Positions 16,456-24,499 of a stretch of 64,000 nucleotides of DNA are shown piece after piece. A program made the translations under genes and the position numbers. Source of the stretch: Hydrogenovibrio sp965140365 (GTDB lineage: Bacteria > Pseudomonadota > Gammaproteobacteria > Thiomicrospirales > Thiomicrospiraceae). The DNA lies in the NCBI GenBank assembly GCA_965140365.1, contig OZ223196.1; one strand, given 5' to 3'. Under the pieces are notes generated by a model. The model was given only the letters and a program-made list of their open reading frames with translations, did no database searches and was not told the DNA's origin. The first letter of the stretch is position 1. Each line of letters opens with the position of its first letter.

Positions 16456-17223
16456 ATGAGCTTTGAATTAATTTTGGTGATTATCACCGCCATCACCGGG
16501 GTAATCGTTTATGTGGATCGAGTGGTTTGGAAGCCGAAACGCGACCGTTCCGTGACCACAGAGAAAGAACCGGTGCTGGTCGAGTATTCACGTTCGCTGT
16601 TCCCCGTTTTCTTGATTGTGTTGGTGTTACGTTCTTTTGTGGTGGAACCGTTTCGTATTCCGTCCGGTTCCATGTATCCGACATTGGAAATCGGTGATTT
16701 CATTGTGGTGAATAAATTTGCTTACGGTGTGAAACTGCCGGTCACGCAAACCAAGGTTTTACCGATTGGCGAGCCCGAAAGAGGGGATGTCGTGGTTTTT
16801 AAATATCCGAAAGACCCGGATGTTGATTACATCAAGCGAGTGATTGGTTTGCCGGGCGATGAAATTGCGTATTACGGTAAAACGCTGTACATCAATGGCA
16901 ACCCGGTTAAGCAGAAGCTATTGGGTGAGTACGAAGGGACGGCCTCCGGTAAAGTCATGGATGGCGCGTCTCTGTTGGAAGAGTTCTTAGAAGAACATTC
17001 GCATGACATACTGTTGGATCCGGAAAAAAGCAGTCAGGATATGAATACGGTCGTGGTGCCGGAAGGGCATTATTTCATGATGGGCGATAACCGTGACCAC
17101 AGTAATGACAGTCGCTTCTGGGGCTTTGTGCCGGAGAAGAACTTAAAAGGCAAGGCGTTCGCGATTTGGATGAACTGGGATGACGGTGTTCATTTCGATC
17201 GCATTGGTAAGGGAATCGAGTAA
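16456..17223 (+). CDS. lepB: Signal peptidase I
   Basis: Cleaves Sec signal peptides at the outer face of the inner membrane. The 255-residue product has two N-terminal hydrophobic segments (about 3-22 and 48-62). The catalytic serine S72 is in PSGSMYPTL and the catalytic lysine K127 in DYIKRVIGLPGD. The box-E motif MMGDNRDHSNDSRFWG lies near residue 215. The operon continues into rnc one base after the stop. Confidence 0.96.
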   Translation: MSFELILVIITAITGVIVYVDRVVWKPKRDRSVTTEKEPVLVEYSRSLFPVFLIVLVLRSFVVEPFRIPSGSMYPTLEIGDFIVVNKFAYGVKLPVTQTKVLPIGEPERGDVVVFKYPKDPDVDYIKRVIGLPGDEIAYYGKTLYINGNPVKQKLLGEYEGTASGKVMDGASLLEEFLEEHSHDILLDPEKSSQDMNTVVVPEGHYFMMGDNRDHSNDSRFWGFVPEKNLKGKAFAIWMNWDDGVHFDRIGKGIE

Positions 17224-17224
17224 G

Positions 17225-17923
17225 ATGTCAGAAGTTGAAAAGCGTGTTAAGTTAGAGCGACTTTCAAAACGGCTGGGTTACCGATATCAAAACCTTGACT
17301 TTCTACAGCGCGCACTAACGCATCGCAGTGTGGGAGCCCAAAACAACGAACGTTTGGAGTTTTTGGGCGACAGCTTGGTTAACTTTATTATTGCCGATGC
17401 GTTGTTTCACCAGTTTCATAAAATTTCTGAAGGTGACTTAAGTCGTATTCGAGCGTTTTTGGTCAAAGGCGAAACCTTGGCAAAAATCGGCAAGGAATAC
17501 CAGTTATCGGAGTATCTGATGTTGGGACCGGGTGAACTGAAGAGCGGTGGATATCGACGAGAGTCGATTATTGCCGACTCCGTGGAAGCGATTATTGCCT
17601 CGGTTTATGAAGACGGTGGCCTGGAGGCATGCCGTGACTTTGTTATGCGCTTATACCATAACCGCTTGAAAGAGCTGGACCCTTCCAAGGTCGGAAAAGA
17701 TCCGAAAACCCGCTTGCAGGAGTTTTTACAATCCAATCATGAGCAGTTGCCGGAATATAGCGTGATTACCGTTAATGGTCCAGCGCATGCTCAGGAATTC
17801 ACGGTTTCCTGTTATGTCGCCAAACTGAATCGTAAATTTGAAGCCACCGCAACTAATCGCCGTAAAGCCGAGCAAATTGCTGCGGAAGAGGCGCTGGACA
17901 TTCTGGAGAATGCCAATGACTGA
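17225..17923 (+). CDS. rnc: Ribonuclease III
   Basis: Double-strand-specific endonuclease for rRNA and mRNA processing. The start is taken at ATG 17225, immediately after lepB, giving 232 residues; an upstream in-frame ATG at 17180 lies inside lepB. The catalytic signature NERLEFLGDSLVNF is near residue 37 and the second acidic pair sits in ADSVEAIIASVYEDGG. A double-stranded RNA-binding domain fills the C-terminal ~75 residues (KTRLQEFLQ...RRKAEQIAAEEAL). The 3' end overlaps era by eight bases. Confidence 0.96.
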   Translation: MSEVEKRVKLERLSKRLGYRYQNLDFLQRALTHRSVGAQNNERLEFLGDSLVNFIIADALFHQFHKISEGDLSRIRAFLVKGETLAKIGKEYQLSEYLMLGPGELKSGGYRRESIIADSVEAIIASVYEDGGLEACRDFVMRLYHNRLKELDPSKVGKDPKTRLQEFLQSNHEQLPEYSVITVNGPAHAQEFTVSCYVAKLNRKFEATATNRRKAEQIAAEEALDILENAND

Positions 17924-18848
17924 ACAGCCGACTGACGTGAACGCCGCGACCGATTATCAGGCCGGTTTTGTAGCGGTGATTGGGCGCCCGAATGTCGGGA
18001 AGTCCACGATTATGAATGGCCTAATTGGGCAAAAACTCAGTATCACTTCCCCGAAACCTCAAACCACCCGACACCGTATTCACGGCATTTTGACAAATGA
18101 ACGGTTTCAATTGGTGTTTGTCGACACGCCGGGTATGCATTTGGGAGGACAAAAATCGATTAACCGCTATATGAATCGCGCGGCCAACAGTGCGTTTTCC
18201 GATGTGGATTTGGTGTTGTTTGTGGTGGAAGCCGGGCGTTGGACGAAAGAAGACCAGGCCGTGGCCGATAAATGCCAGAACTTGGATGTGCCGGTGGTGG
18301 TTCTGGTGAATAAGGTGGATAAATTTAAAGACAAAACGGAGTTGTTCCCCTTCTTGCAAAAGGTGGGAAACCAAGTGAACTTTGAAGCACTGATTCCGGT
18401 CTCTGCCTATACCAAATCCGGTTTTGAGCAAGTGCAGACCGAGATTTTGAAACACATGCCGCAGCAAGAAGCGATTTTTCCGGAAGACTACATTACCGAC
18501 CGATCCACACGTTTTCTGGCGGCCGAAATCGTTCGGGAAAAACTGATGCGAGCGCTGGGGGACGAAGTCCCTTACGGTGCGACAGTCGAGATTGAGCAGT
18601 TTGCCTTTAATGAAGAAGAAGGGCGTTGGCATATCAATGCGTTGATATTGGTGGAGCGTCCGGGGCAAAAACAGATTGTCATCGGCAAAAAGGGCGAACA
18701 GATCAAGCAGATGGGTATCCAAGCGCGCAAAGATTTGATGCATTTATTGGACAGCCGCGTGCACTTGGAGTTATGGGTTAAGGTGAAAGAAAACTGGTCG
18801 GATGACGATCGCGCCTTGGCCAGCTTGGGCTATACCGAAAACCATTAA
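17916..18848 (+). CDS. era: GTPase Era
   Basis: Small GTPase that assists 30S ribosome assembly by binding the 16S rRNA 3' end. ATG 17916 overlaps the rnc stop, giving 310 residues. The G-domain motifs are GRPNVGKST, DTPGMH and NKVDK. The C-terminal KH domain contains the loop VIGKKGEQIKQMG. Translational coupling with rnc is likely, as in E. coli. Confidence 0.96.
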   Translation: MTEQPTDVNAATDYQAGFVAVIGRPNVGKSTIMNGLIGQKLSITSPKPQTTRHRIHGILTNERFQLVFVDTPGMHLGGQKSINRYMNRAANSAFSDVDLVLFVVEAGRWTKEDQAVADKCQNLDVPVVVLVNKVDKFKDKTELFPFLQKVGNQVNFEALIPVSAYTKSGFEQVQTEILKHMPQQEAIFPEDYITDRSTRFLAAEIVREKLMRALGDEVPYGATVEIEQFAFNEEEGRWHINALILVERPGQKQIVIGKKGEQIKQMGIQARKDLMHLLDSRVHLELWVKVKENWSDDDRALASLGYTENH

Positions 18849-18898
18849 TCGTTTTCGTCTAGCCACCGATGCGCGGCTTTTAATGAGGCGCAAGCGTT

Positions 18899-19648
18899 GT
18901 GGAGGCGCGTTTGGCAAAAGACATCGAGCAACTGGCGTTTGTATTGCATCGTCGGCCTTACCGTGAAACCAGCTTAATGGTGACTTTCTTTACGCCGGAT
19001 TACGGCAAACAAAATGCTGTCATCAAAGGCGTGCGCAGCGGCAGTAAAACCGCTCAGGCCAAACAAGCCTGGTTGCAGCCGTTTCAAGGCGTGATCATTG
19101 GCTGGCGTGAACGTGCGCACCGAACTTCCGATTTGGTGTCTCTGCGACAGTTGGAGGCCAGTTCCGTCCGTTTTCCCTTAATGGGTGAAAGCAATCTTTG
19201 TGGCTTGTATGTGAACGAATTATTGTATCGCTTGCTTTATCCCGGGTTGGAATCTGAACAGTTGTTTCAGGCTTACCAACAGACACTGTATGACTTGGCG
19301 AGTACCCATGAACGTTTTCGCCAGGCCTGGGTATTACGGCAGTTCGAGTTCGAGTTATTGTCTGAACTTGGCGTTGCCTTTCAAACCGAAACGGACCACT
19401 TTCACCGCCCGGTTCAAGGAAACGAAACCTATCTTTTTCACTTGGAACAAGGCTTGTTCCCACGCGGCGATTTAAACGAACAGTCGTCTTTGCAAGGGGT
19501 GTGGGTGTCGGGTGAGTGTCTGCTGAAGTTTGCGGAACGAACCTATTGCGAAAACTGCTTGAAGGATTGGAAGCGCCTGTTCCGATATGTATTGTCGGCC
19601 CATTTGGGTGATAAACCGATCCAAACCCGTGCTTTGTTTCAAGATTGA
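18899..19648 (+). CDS. recO: DNA repair protein RecO
   Basis: Recombination mediator that loads RecA with RecR. The 249-residue product has the N-terminal OB-fold sequence AFVLHRRPYRETSLMVTFF and a zinc-knuckle-free C-terminus. Two starts are possible: GTG 18899, and TTG 18911, which lies five bases after GGAGG. I keep the first but do not exclude the second. A CCAGGCCTGG copy is read as Gln-Ala-Trp. The position after era is classical. Confidence 0.93.
   Translation: MEARLAKDIEQLAFVLHRRPYRETSLMVTFFTPDYGKQNAVIKGVRSGSKTAQAKQAWLQPFQGVIIGWRERAHRTSDLVSLRQLEASSVRFPLMGESNLCGLYVNELLYRLLYPGLESEQLFQAYQQTLYDLASTHERFRQAWVLRQFEFELLSELGVAFQTETDHFHRPVQGNETYLFHLEQGLFPRGDLNEQSSLQGVWVSGECLLKFAERTYCENCLKDWKRLFRYVLSAHLGDKPIQTRALFQD
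19321..19330. repeat. CCAGGCCTGG copy inside recO
   Basis: Exact copy, read as Gln-Ala-Trp in the recO frame. Confidence 0.9.
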
Positions 19649-19653
19649 CCCGG

Positions 19654-19686
19654 CCTGCCGAAAGGGGTTCGACAGGCGAATTTTTT
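19654..19686 (+). terminator. Hairpin after recO
   Basis: CCTGCCGAA and TTCGACAGG pair (one mismatch) around AGGGG, followed by T6. It may attenuate reading into pdxJ. Confidence 0.6.
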
Positions 19687-19707
19687 ATGATGATTGAAGG
19701 AACCGCT

Positions 19708-20454
19708 ATGAATCCGATATACCTGGGATTGAATATTGACCATGTTGCCACCATTCGCCAAGCGCGAGGCACGCGCTATCCGGACCCGGTGAAAGCGGCG
19801 TTGGATGCTGAAATGGCCGGTGCGGACAGTATTACGCTGCATTTGCGCGAAGACCGACGTCATATTCAGGATGCCGATGTTTATCGCTTGTCCGAGCTGC
19901 GTCAAACCAAAGTGAATTTGGAAATGGCGGCCACCCAGGAAATGTTGGAAATTGCTTTGAAATGTTGTCCGGAAGACGTGTGTCTGGTGCCGGAAAAACG
20001 TGAGGAGCTGACCACGGAAGGTGGTTTGGATGTGGCGTCGCAAAAGCCTTGGTTGACGGATTATTGTGCGCAGTTGGCAGAGAATAAAACGCGTGTGTCT
20101 TTGTTTATCGATGCCGACGAGACTCAGATTCGAGCCGCCAAGGAAGTGGGCGCGCCGGTCATTGAATTGCATACCGGTACCTATGCTGAGTTGACGGACC
20201 CGTCGGAGGTGAACGCGGAATTGCAACGTATTCGCGAAGCCACGGAGTTGGCGGTTTCGCTGGGGCTGACGGTCAATGCCGGTCACGGGTTGCATTATCA
20301 TAATGTGCAGGCCATTGCCGGTATTAAAATGATTGAAGAGTTGAATATTGGCCATGCCATTATCGCGCAAGCCATTTATTCCGGTTTGCCAGCGGCCGTT
20401 TCCGATATGAAGCGTCTGATGGTGGAAGCGCGACAGCAAGCGTATATGGCGTGA
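19708..20454 (+). CDS. pdxJ: Pyridoxine 5'-phosphate synthase
   Basis: Joins 1-deoxyxylulose 5-phosphate and amino-acetone phosphate to form pyridoxine phosphate. ATG 19708 gives MNPIYLGLNIDHVATIRQAR and 248 residues, the standard N-terminus; AAGGAA lies just upstream. Conserved stretches are ITLHLREDRRHIQDAD, CLVPEKREELTTEGG and NAGHGLHYHN. It sits between recO and acpS as in E. coli. Confidence 0.96.
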   Translation: MNPIYLGLNIDHVATIRQARGTRYPDPVKAALDAEMAGADSITLHLREDRRHIQDADVYRLSELRQTKVNLEMAATQEMLEIALKCCPEDVCLVPEKREELTTEGGLDVASQKPWLTDYCAQLAENKTRVSLFIDADETQIRAAKEVGAPVIELHTGTYAELTDPSEVNAELQRIREATELAVSLGLTVNAGHGLHYHNVQAIAGIKMIEELNIGHAIIAQAIYSGLPAAVSDMKRLMVEARQQAYMA

Positions 20455-20467
20455 GGCCGAGACGAAC

Positions 20468-20851
20468 ATGATTGTTGGTATTGGAACCGATATCGTCGAG
20501 ATTCAACGTATTGCACGTCTCTGGCAAAAGCGCGGTGAGCGTTTTGCCTCGCGCGTGCTTTCCGAAACGGAAATGTCAGAGCTTCAAAGGCATGCGCATC
20601 CGGAAAGGCTTCTGGCGAAACGCTGGGCGGCCAAAGAAGCGATTGCCAAGGCTTTGGGTACCGGTTTTACACAAGGCGTCTCGTTTAACGATATGACCAT
20701 CGGTCATACCGATTCCGGGCAGCCGGAAGTGCTGTTAAAAGGGGCGGCTAACAAGGTCGCAGCGGATCTTGGTATCGCTGGTTGGTCCATCAGCTTAAGT
20801 GACGAAAATCATTATGCCGTCGCTTTTGTGGTGGCGGAAAAAGCGCTTTGA
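20468..20851 (+). CDS. acpS: Holo-[acyl-carrier-protein] synthase
   Basis: Transfers phosphopantetheine from CoA to acyl carrier protein. A 127-residue protein with the signature GIGTDIVEIQRI at the N-terminus and RWAAKEAIAKALGTG in the middle. It starts 13 bases after pdxJ and ends the housekeeping run. Confidence 0.95.
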   Translation: MIVGIGTDIVEIQRIARLWQKRGERFASRVLSETEMSELQRHAHPERLLAKRWAAKEAIAKALGTGFTQGVSFNDMTIGHTDSGQPEVLLKGAANKVAADLGIAGWSISLSDENHYAVAFVVAEKAL

Positions 20852-20921
20852 TTCCATTCGAAAAATTCCTTAGTTGCCTCAGCTGACCGTCTGTCGGTAG
20901 AAAGTGTGAATTCTGATCGAT

Positions 20922-20956
20922 AAGTGCTTACACTTTAACGGGTTATCCATTACAAT
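20922..20956 (+). promoter_or_regulatory. Possible fliO promoter and operator-like inverted repeat
   Basis: AAGTG-CTTA-CACTT (20922-20935) is an inverted repeat. A TACAAT -10-like hexamer lies at 20951-20956, with CTTACA 18 bp upstream as a partial -35. This is the only gap from which the long flagellar run could be read. Confidence 0.35.
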
Positions 20957-20964
20957 TAACTTCC

Positions 20965-21468
20965 ATGAAGCCACTATCTTTTCAAGCGCTTAAGCCACGT
21001 CTTAGGCCAATTCACCAGGCCTGGTCATTTTTGACCTTGGCACTTTTCCAATGGCCGGCGCTTGCCGAGACGGCGGCATCCCCGTCTTTGACCACCTCGC
21101 TGGAACCCAGTAATTATATCGGCCAAATTCTCATGTCATTGTTTTTCATCCTGTTGATTATTTTTGCCGCTGCTTGGATGTTGAAGCGGTTCGGTAAGAT
21201 CAATGGTGTGGCCGGCAATCAAATGAAAGTGTTGGGGGTCATGAGCTTGGGGCAGCGGGAGCGTGCCGTGTTGTTGGAAGTGGGTAAAGAACAGTTGTTG
21301 ATTGGGGTAACGTCCAGTCGAGTGTCCTTGCTGCATAAATTGGAGGAGCCGATTGAGGTGGTTACGGATAAGCCGGTTAACAGTGCGTTTGCCAAGCGCT
21401 TGCAAGAGGCGATACAACAGAGAACGGTGTCACCGTCCTCACCCGCAAAAGGGAAGGCCGATGATTAA
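20965..21468 (+). CDS. fliO: Flagellar biosynthesis protein FliO
   Basis: Small bitopic membrane protein that helps assemble the FliP ring of the flagellar export gate. The 167-residue product has an N-terminal hydrophobic signal-like region, then one transmembrane helix (about 52-71, LMSLFFILLIIFAAAWML). A cytoplasmic domain follows with VLGVMSLGQRERAVLLEVG. First gene of the fliOPQR-flhBAFG run. It overlaps fliP by eight bases. It is not preceded by fliL, fliM or fliN, which normally accompany it. A CCAGGCCTGG copy is near its start. Confidence 0.88.
   Translation: MKPLSFQALKPRLRPIHQAWSFLTLALFQWPALAETAASPSLTTSLEPSNYIGQILMSLFFILLIIFAAAWMLKRFGKINGVAGNQMKVLGVMSLGQRERAVLLEVGKEQLLIGVTSSRVSLLHKLEEPIEVVTDKPVNSAFAKRLQEAIQQRTVSPSSPAKGKADD
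21015..21024. repeat. CCAGGCCTGG copy inside fliO
   Basis: Exact copy, read as Gln-Ala-Trp near the FliO N-terminus. Confidence 0.9.
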
Positions 21469-22231
21469 GCGTTATGGTCCTTATTTAAAATGGTTGCTGG
21501 GCAGTGCCTTGATGTTATTGCCGTTGGTGGGTTGGACCGAACCCGGTATTCCGGCGTTTACCGTGGAAACCGATGCGCAGGGCAACCAGGATTACACCCT
21601 GACCATGCAGATTTTGCTGTTGATGACCGGCTTGACGCTGTTGCCGGCCGCCTTGATTGCCATGACCTCTTTTTTGCGGATTGTTGTGGTATTGGCGTTG
21701 TTGCGGCAGGCTTTGGGGACGCAAAGTACCCCGTCCAATCAAGTGTTGATTGGTTTGGCGCTGTTTTTAACCTTATTCATTATGTCGCCGGTGCTGGATA
21801 AAATGTACGATACGGCCGTCAGTCCGTATCTGGAAGAGCAAATTAAATTCAAGGAAGCGGTCGAAATTGGTGCGAAACCGTTGCATCAGTTTATGATTCA
21901 GCAAACGCGTGCTGACGATTTGGGCATGTTTGCGGAAATGGCCGATGTGCAATTGACCGACCCGGAAAGCGTGCCCTTTAAAATTCTGATTCCGGCCTAT
22001 ATGACCAGTGAATTGAAAACCGCGTTTCAAATCGGTTTCATGATTTTCATTCCGTTTTTGATTATCGATTTGGTGGTGGCCACCCTATTGATGTCGATGG
22101 GGATGATGATGTTGTCGCCGATGATTATTTCTTTGCCGTTTAAAATCATGTTGTTTGTGTTGATTGATGGTTGGGCGTTGATTATGGGCACCTTGGCGAA
22201 CAGTTTTGTCGTAGCAGGAGGAAGTATCTGA
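21461..22231 (+). CDS. fliP: Flagellar export gate protein FliP
   Basis: Core subunit of the type III flagellar export gate. ATG 21461 overlaps the fliO end and follows GGGAAGG, giving 256 residues. A cleavable signal peptide precedes GWTEPGIPAF. The family signature region contains MTSFLRIVVVLALLRQALGTQSTP-type sequence, followed by multiple transmembrane helices. The C-terminus has GWALIMGTLANSF. The stop overlaps the fliQ ATG (TGATG). Confidence 0.95.
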   Translation: MIKRYGPYLKWLLGSALMLLPLVGWTEPGIPAFTVETDAQGNQDYTLTMQILLLMTGLTLLPAALIAMTSFLRIVVVLALLRQALGTQSTPSNQVLIGLALFLTLFIMSPVLDKMYDTAVSPYLEEQIKFKEAVEIGAKPLHQFMIQQTRADDLGMFAEMADVQLTDPESVPFKILIPAYMTSELKTAFQIGFMIFIPFLIIDLVVATLLMSMGMMMLSPMIISLPFKIMLFVLIDGWALIMGTLANSFVVAGGSI

Positions 22232-22500
22232 TGACACCGGAATTCGTTTTGACCATCGGGCAAAAAATGCTTGAGGTGGTGACCATGTTGGCGGCCCCTT
22301 TGTTATTGCCTGCGCTGGCGGTCGGTTTGTTAGTGGGGATGTTTCAGGCGGCCACGCAAATCAATGAAATGACCTTGAGTTTCATTCCGAAAGTCGCCAT
22401 TGTCGGCGTGGTGTTGGTCGTGGCGGGGCCCTGGATGTTGACGACGTTGATTTCCTTTTCACGCGAGTTGTTTGAAAATATTCCGGCCTTTATCGGTTAA
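22231..22500 (+). CDS. fliQ: Flagellar export gate protein FliQ
   Basis: 89-residue protein with two transmembrane helices, starting at ATG 22231 after AGGAGG. The pattern GLLVGMFQAATQINEMTLSF is typical of FliQ. It forms the export gate with FliP and FliR. Confidence 0.95.
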   Translation: MTPEFVLTIGQKMLEVVTMLAAPLLLPALAVGLLVGMFQAATQINEMTLSFIPKVAIVGVVLVVAGPWMLTTLISFSRELFENIPAFIG

Positions 22501-22545
22501 AGCCATCGGCCCGGTGAGGCCGTTGACTCCAAATGGAAGGCGCTG

Positions 22546-23322
22546 ATGAGTTTTAGTTATACTGAATTCTTGCAATTGATGGGGCTGTATTTTTGGCCAT
22601 TCGTGCGCATTTCAGGCATGTTGTTGATGGTGCCGCTTCTGTCGGCCTCGTATGTACCGGTTCGGGTACGTTTGATTCTGGCCGTGTTTATTACCTTGGC
22701 CGTCGCGCCCTCTCTGGAGTTGCCGCCACCGATTGACCCCTTTACCTGGCATGGTGTGTTGTTAATTGTGCAGCAATTGGGCATTGGGGTGGCCATTGGA
22801 TTGATTTTCCTCGTCATTTTTCAAGCCTTTGTTGTCGCCGGTCATTTGGCATCCATGGCGATGGGGCTAGCGATGGCGACGATGGTTGACCCGGCGACCG
22901 GGGTGAATACTCCGATTATCGGGCGTTATTTCACGATTGTGGCGACGTTGATCTTTTTGTTGATGAATGGCCATGTTCTGGTCTTTAAGGCCGTGCTAAA
23001 TAGCTTTGAAATGTTACCGATTGGGTTGCATTTCTTTACGCAAGACAGTTTGAAGTTGATTTATACCTTTGGCGGCCAAATGTTTGAATACGGGGTGGCC
23101 ATTGCGTTACCGTTGGTGACGGCTCTGTTGTTAGTGAATATTTCATTTGGGGTGGTCTCCCGGGCCGCTCCCGCGCTGAATATCTTTGCTGTTGGCTTTC
23201 CTGTTACACTGATGGCCGGCCTGATTATGTTGATCTTTACGACGCCTCTATTGTTACCCAACATACAAATATTGATGAATAATGCGATTGAAACCCTCTC
23301 AAAATTGACTTTGAATCAGTAA
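22546..23322 (+). CDS. fliR: Flagellar export gate protein FliR
   Basis: 258-residue polytopic membrane protein that completes the FliPQR gate. VRISGMLLMVPLLSA lies near the N-terminus and VDPATGVNTPIIGRYF in the middle. AAGGCG precedes the ATG. It is followed by flhB after 29 bases. Confidence 0.94.
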   Translation: MSFSYTEFLQLMGLYFWPFVRISGMLLMVPLLSASYVPVRVRLILAVFITLAVAPSLELPPPIDPFTWHGVLLIVQQLGIGVAIGLIFLVIFQAFVVAGHLASMAMGLAMATMVDPATGVNTPIIGRYFTIVATLIFLLMNGHVLVFKAVLNSFEMLPIGLHFFTQDSLKLIYTFGGQMFEYGVAIALPLVTALLLVNISFGVVSRAAPALNIFAVGFPVTLMAGLIMLIFTTPLLLPNIQILMNNAIETLSKLTLNQ

Positions 23323-23351
23323 AAAATTTACTGGAAAGCTGAAACGGAATT

Positions 23352-24488
23352 ATGGCTGAGAACGAAGACGGTACCGAAAAAACGGAAGAACCCTCGGAGA
23401 AAAAGCTCCGGGAAGCTCGGGAAAAAGGGCAGGTTGCGCGATCACGTGAGCTGGCGACTTTGATGATGACGCTCGGAGCCGCATTGTTTCTGTATTTTTT
23501 CGGTGCCGGTATGGCGGAAGACATCCAGACCATTTTTATCGAAGGTTTGAGTTTTGACCGTTCTCATGCTTATGACATTCATATGTTGAACAACCGTATT
23601 TTTGCTTTGGTGGAACTGGCCATCTATATGGTTTTGCCTTTCCTCATGTTGATGGTCTTGATTGCGCTGGTTTCCAATACGATGCTTGGAGGCTGGAATT
23701 TCAGTCTGCAAGCCATGTCTCCTAAAATCAGTAAGATGAACCCTTTGTCCGGCATTAAACGGATGTTTTCCATGACCGCTTTGATGGAACTGTTGAAGGC
23801 GTTTGGTAAGTTTGTGCTGGTGTCGGTGGTGGCGACGTATTTTCTGTGGTACTCCTATGAAGAAATCCTCAGTATTGGGGTTGAACCGACCAAAATTGCG
23901 TTGGCGCACTCGGCCAAACTGATTTTGGAAGCCTTTATTTTCGTCAGTTTGTCGTTGATTGTGATTGCGGCTATTGATGTACCGTTCCAGGTGCATCAGC
24001 ACATTTCACAGTTGAAAATGACCAAACAGGAAGTGAAAGAAGAGTACAAACAGCAAGAGGGGAGCCCTGAGGTCAAAGCCCGTATCCGTCAGTTGCAACG
24101 TGAAATGTCACAAAAACGGATGATGCAAAAAGTGCCGGAGGCGGATGTGGTGATCACCAACCCGACACATTTTGCCGTGGCGCTGCAATATGACCCGGAC
24201 AGTATGGGCGAACCGATGGTACTGGCAATGGGCAGCGATTTCATGGCGGCGCAGATTCGAACCCTGGCGAAAGAACACGATATTCCGTTAATAGAAGCCC
24301 CACCTTTAGCCCGTGCTTTATACTATAATGCGGAGGTTGATCGACCAATTCCGTTGCAGCTCTTTAGAGCCGTTGCGACGATTCTGGCGTATGTATACCA
24401 ATTGCGAGATGGCAAAAAAGCCAACCAGGTCGATTTTGAAAACTTACCGATACCGGAAGAAATGCAAACGGACAGCCCGAACGAGTAA
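23352..24488 (+). CDS. flhB: Flagellar export switch protein FlhB
   Basis: Switches export from rod/hook to filament substrates by self-cleavage. The 378-residue product has an N-terminal charged segment (EDGTEKTEEPSEKKLREARE) and four transmembrane helices. Its cytoplasmic domain has the autocleavage site NPTH (ITNPTHFAVALQYD, about residue 270). A separate short FlhB-like C-terminal gene lies at 33242. Confidence 0.96.
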   Translation: MAENEDGTEKTEEPSEKKLREAREKGQVARSRELATLMMTLGAALFLYFFGAGMAEDIQTIFIEGLSFDRSHAYDIHMLNNRIFALVELAIYMVLPFLMLMVLIALVSNTMLGGWNFSLQAMSPKISKMNPLSGIKRMFSMTALMELLKAFGKFVLVSVVATYFLWYSYEEILSIGVEPTKIALAHSAKLILEAFIFVSLSLIVIAAIDVPFQVHQHISQLKMTKQEVKEEYKQQEGSPEVKARIRQLQREMSQKRMMQKVPEADVVITNPTHFAVALQYDPDSMGEPMVLAMGSDFMAAQIRTLAKEHDIPLIEAPPLARALYYNAEVDRPIPLQLFRAVATILAYVYQLRDGKKANQVDFENLPIPEEMQTDSPNE

Positions 24489-24499
24489 ACTGAGACGGA

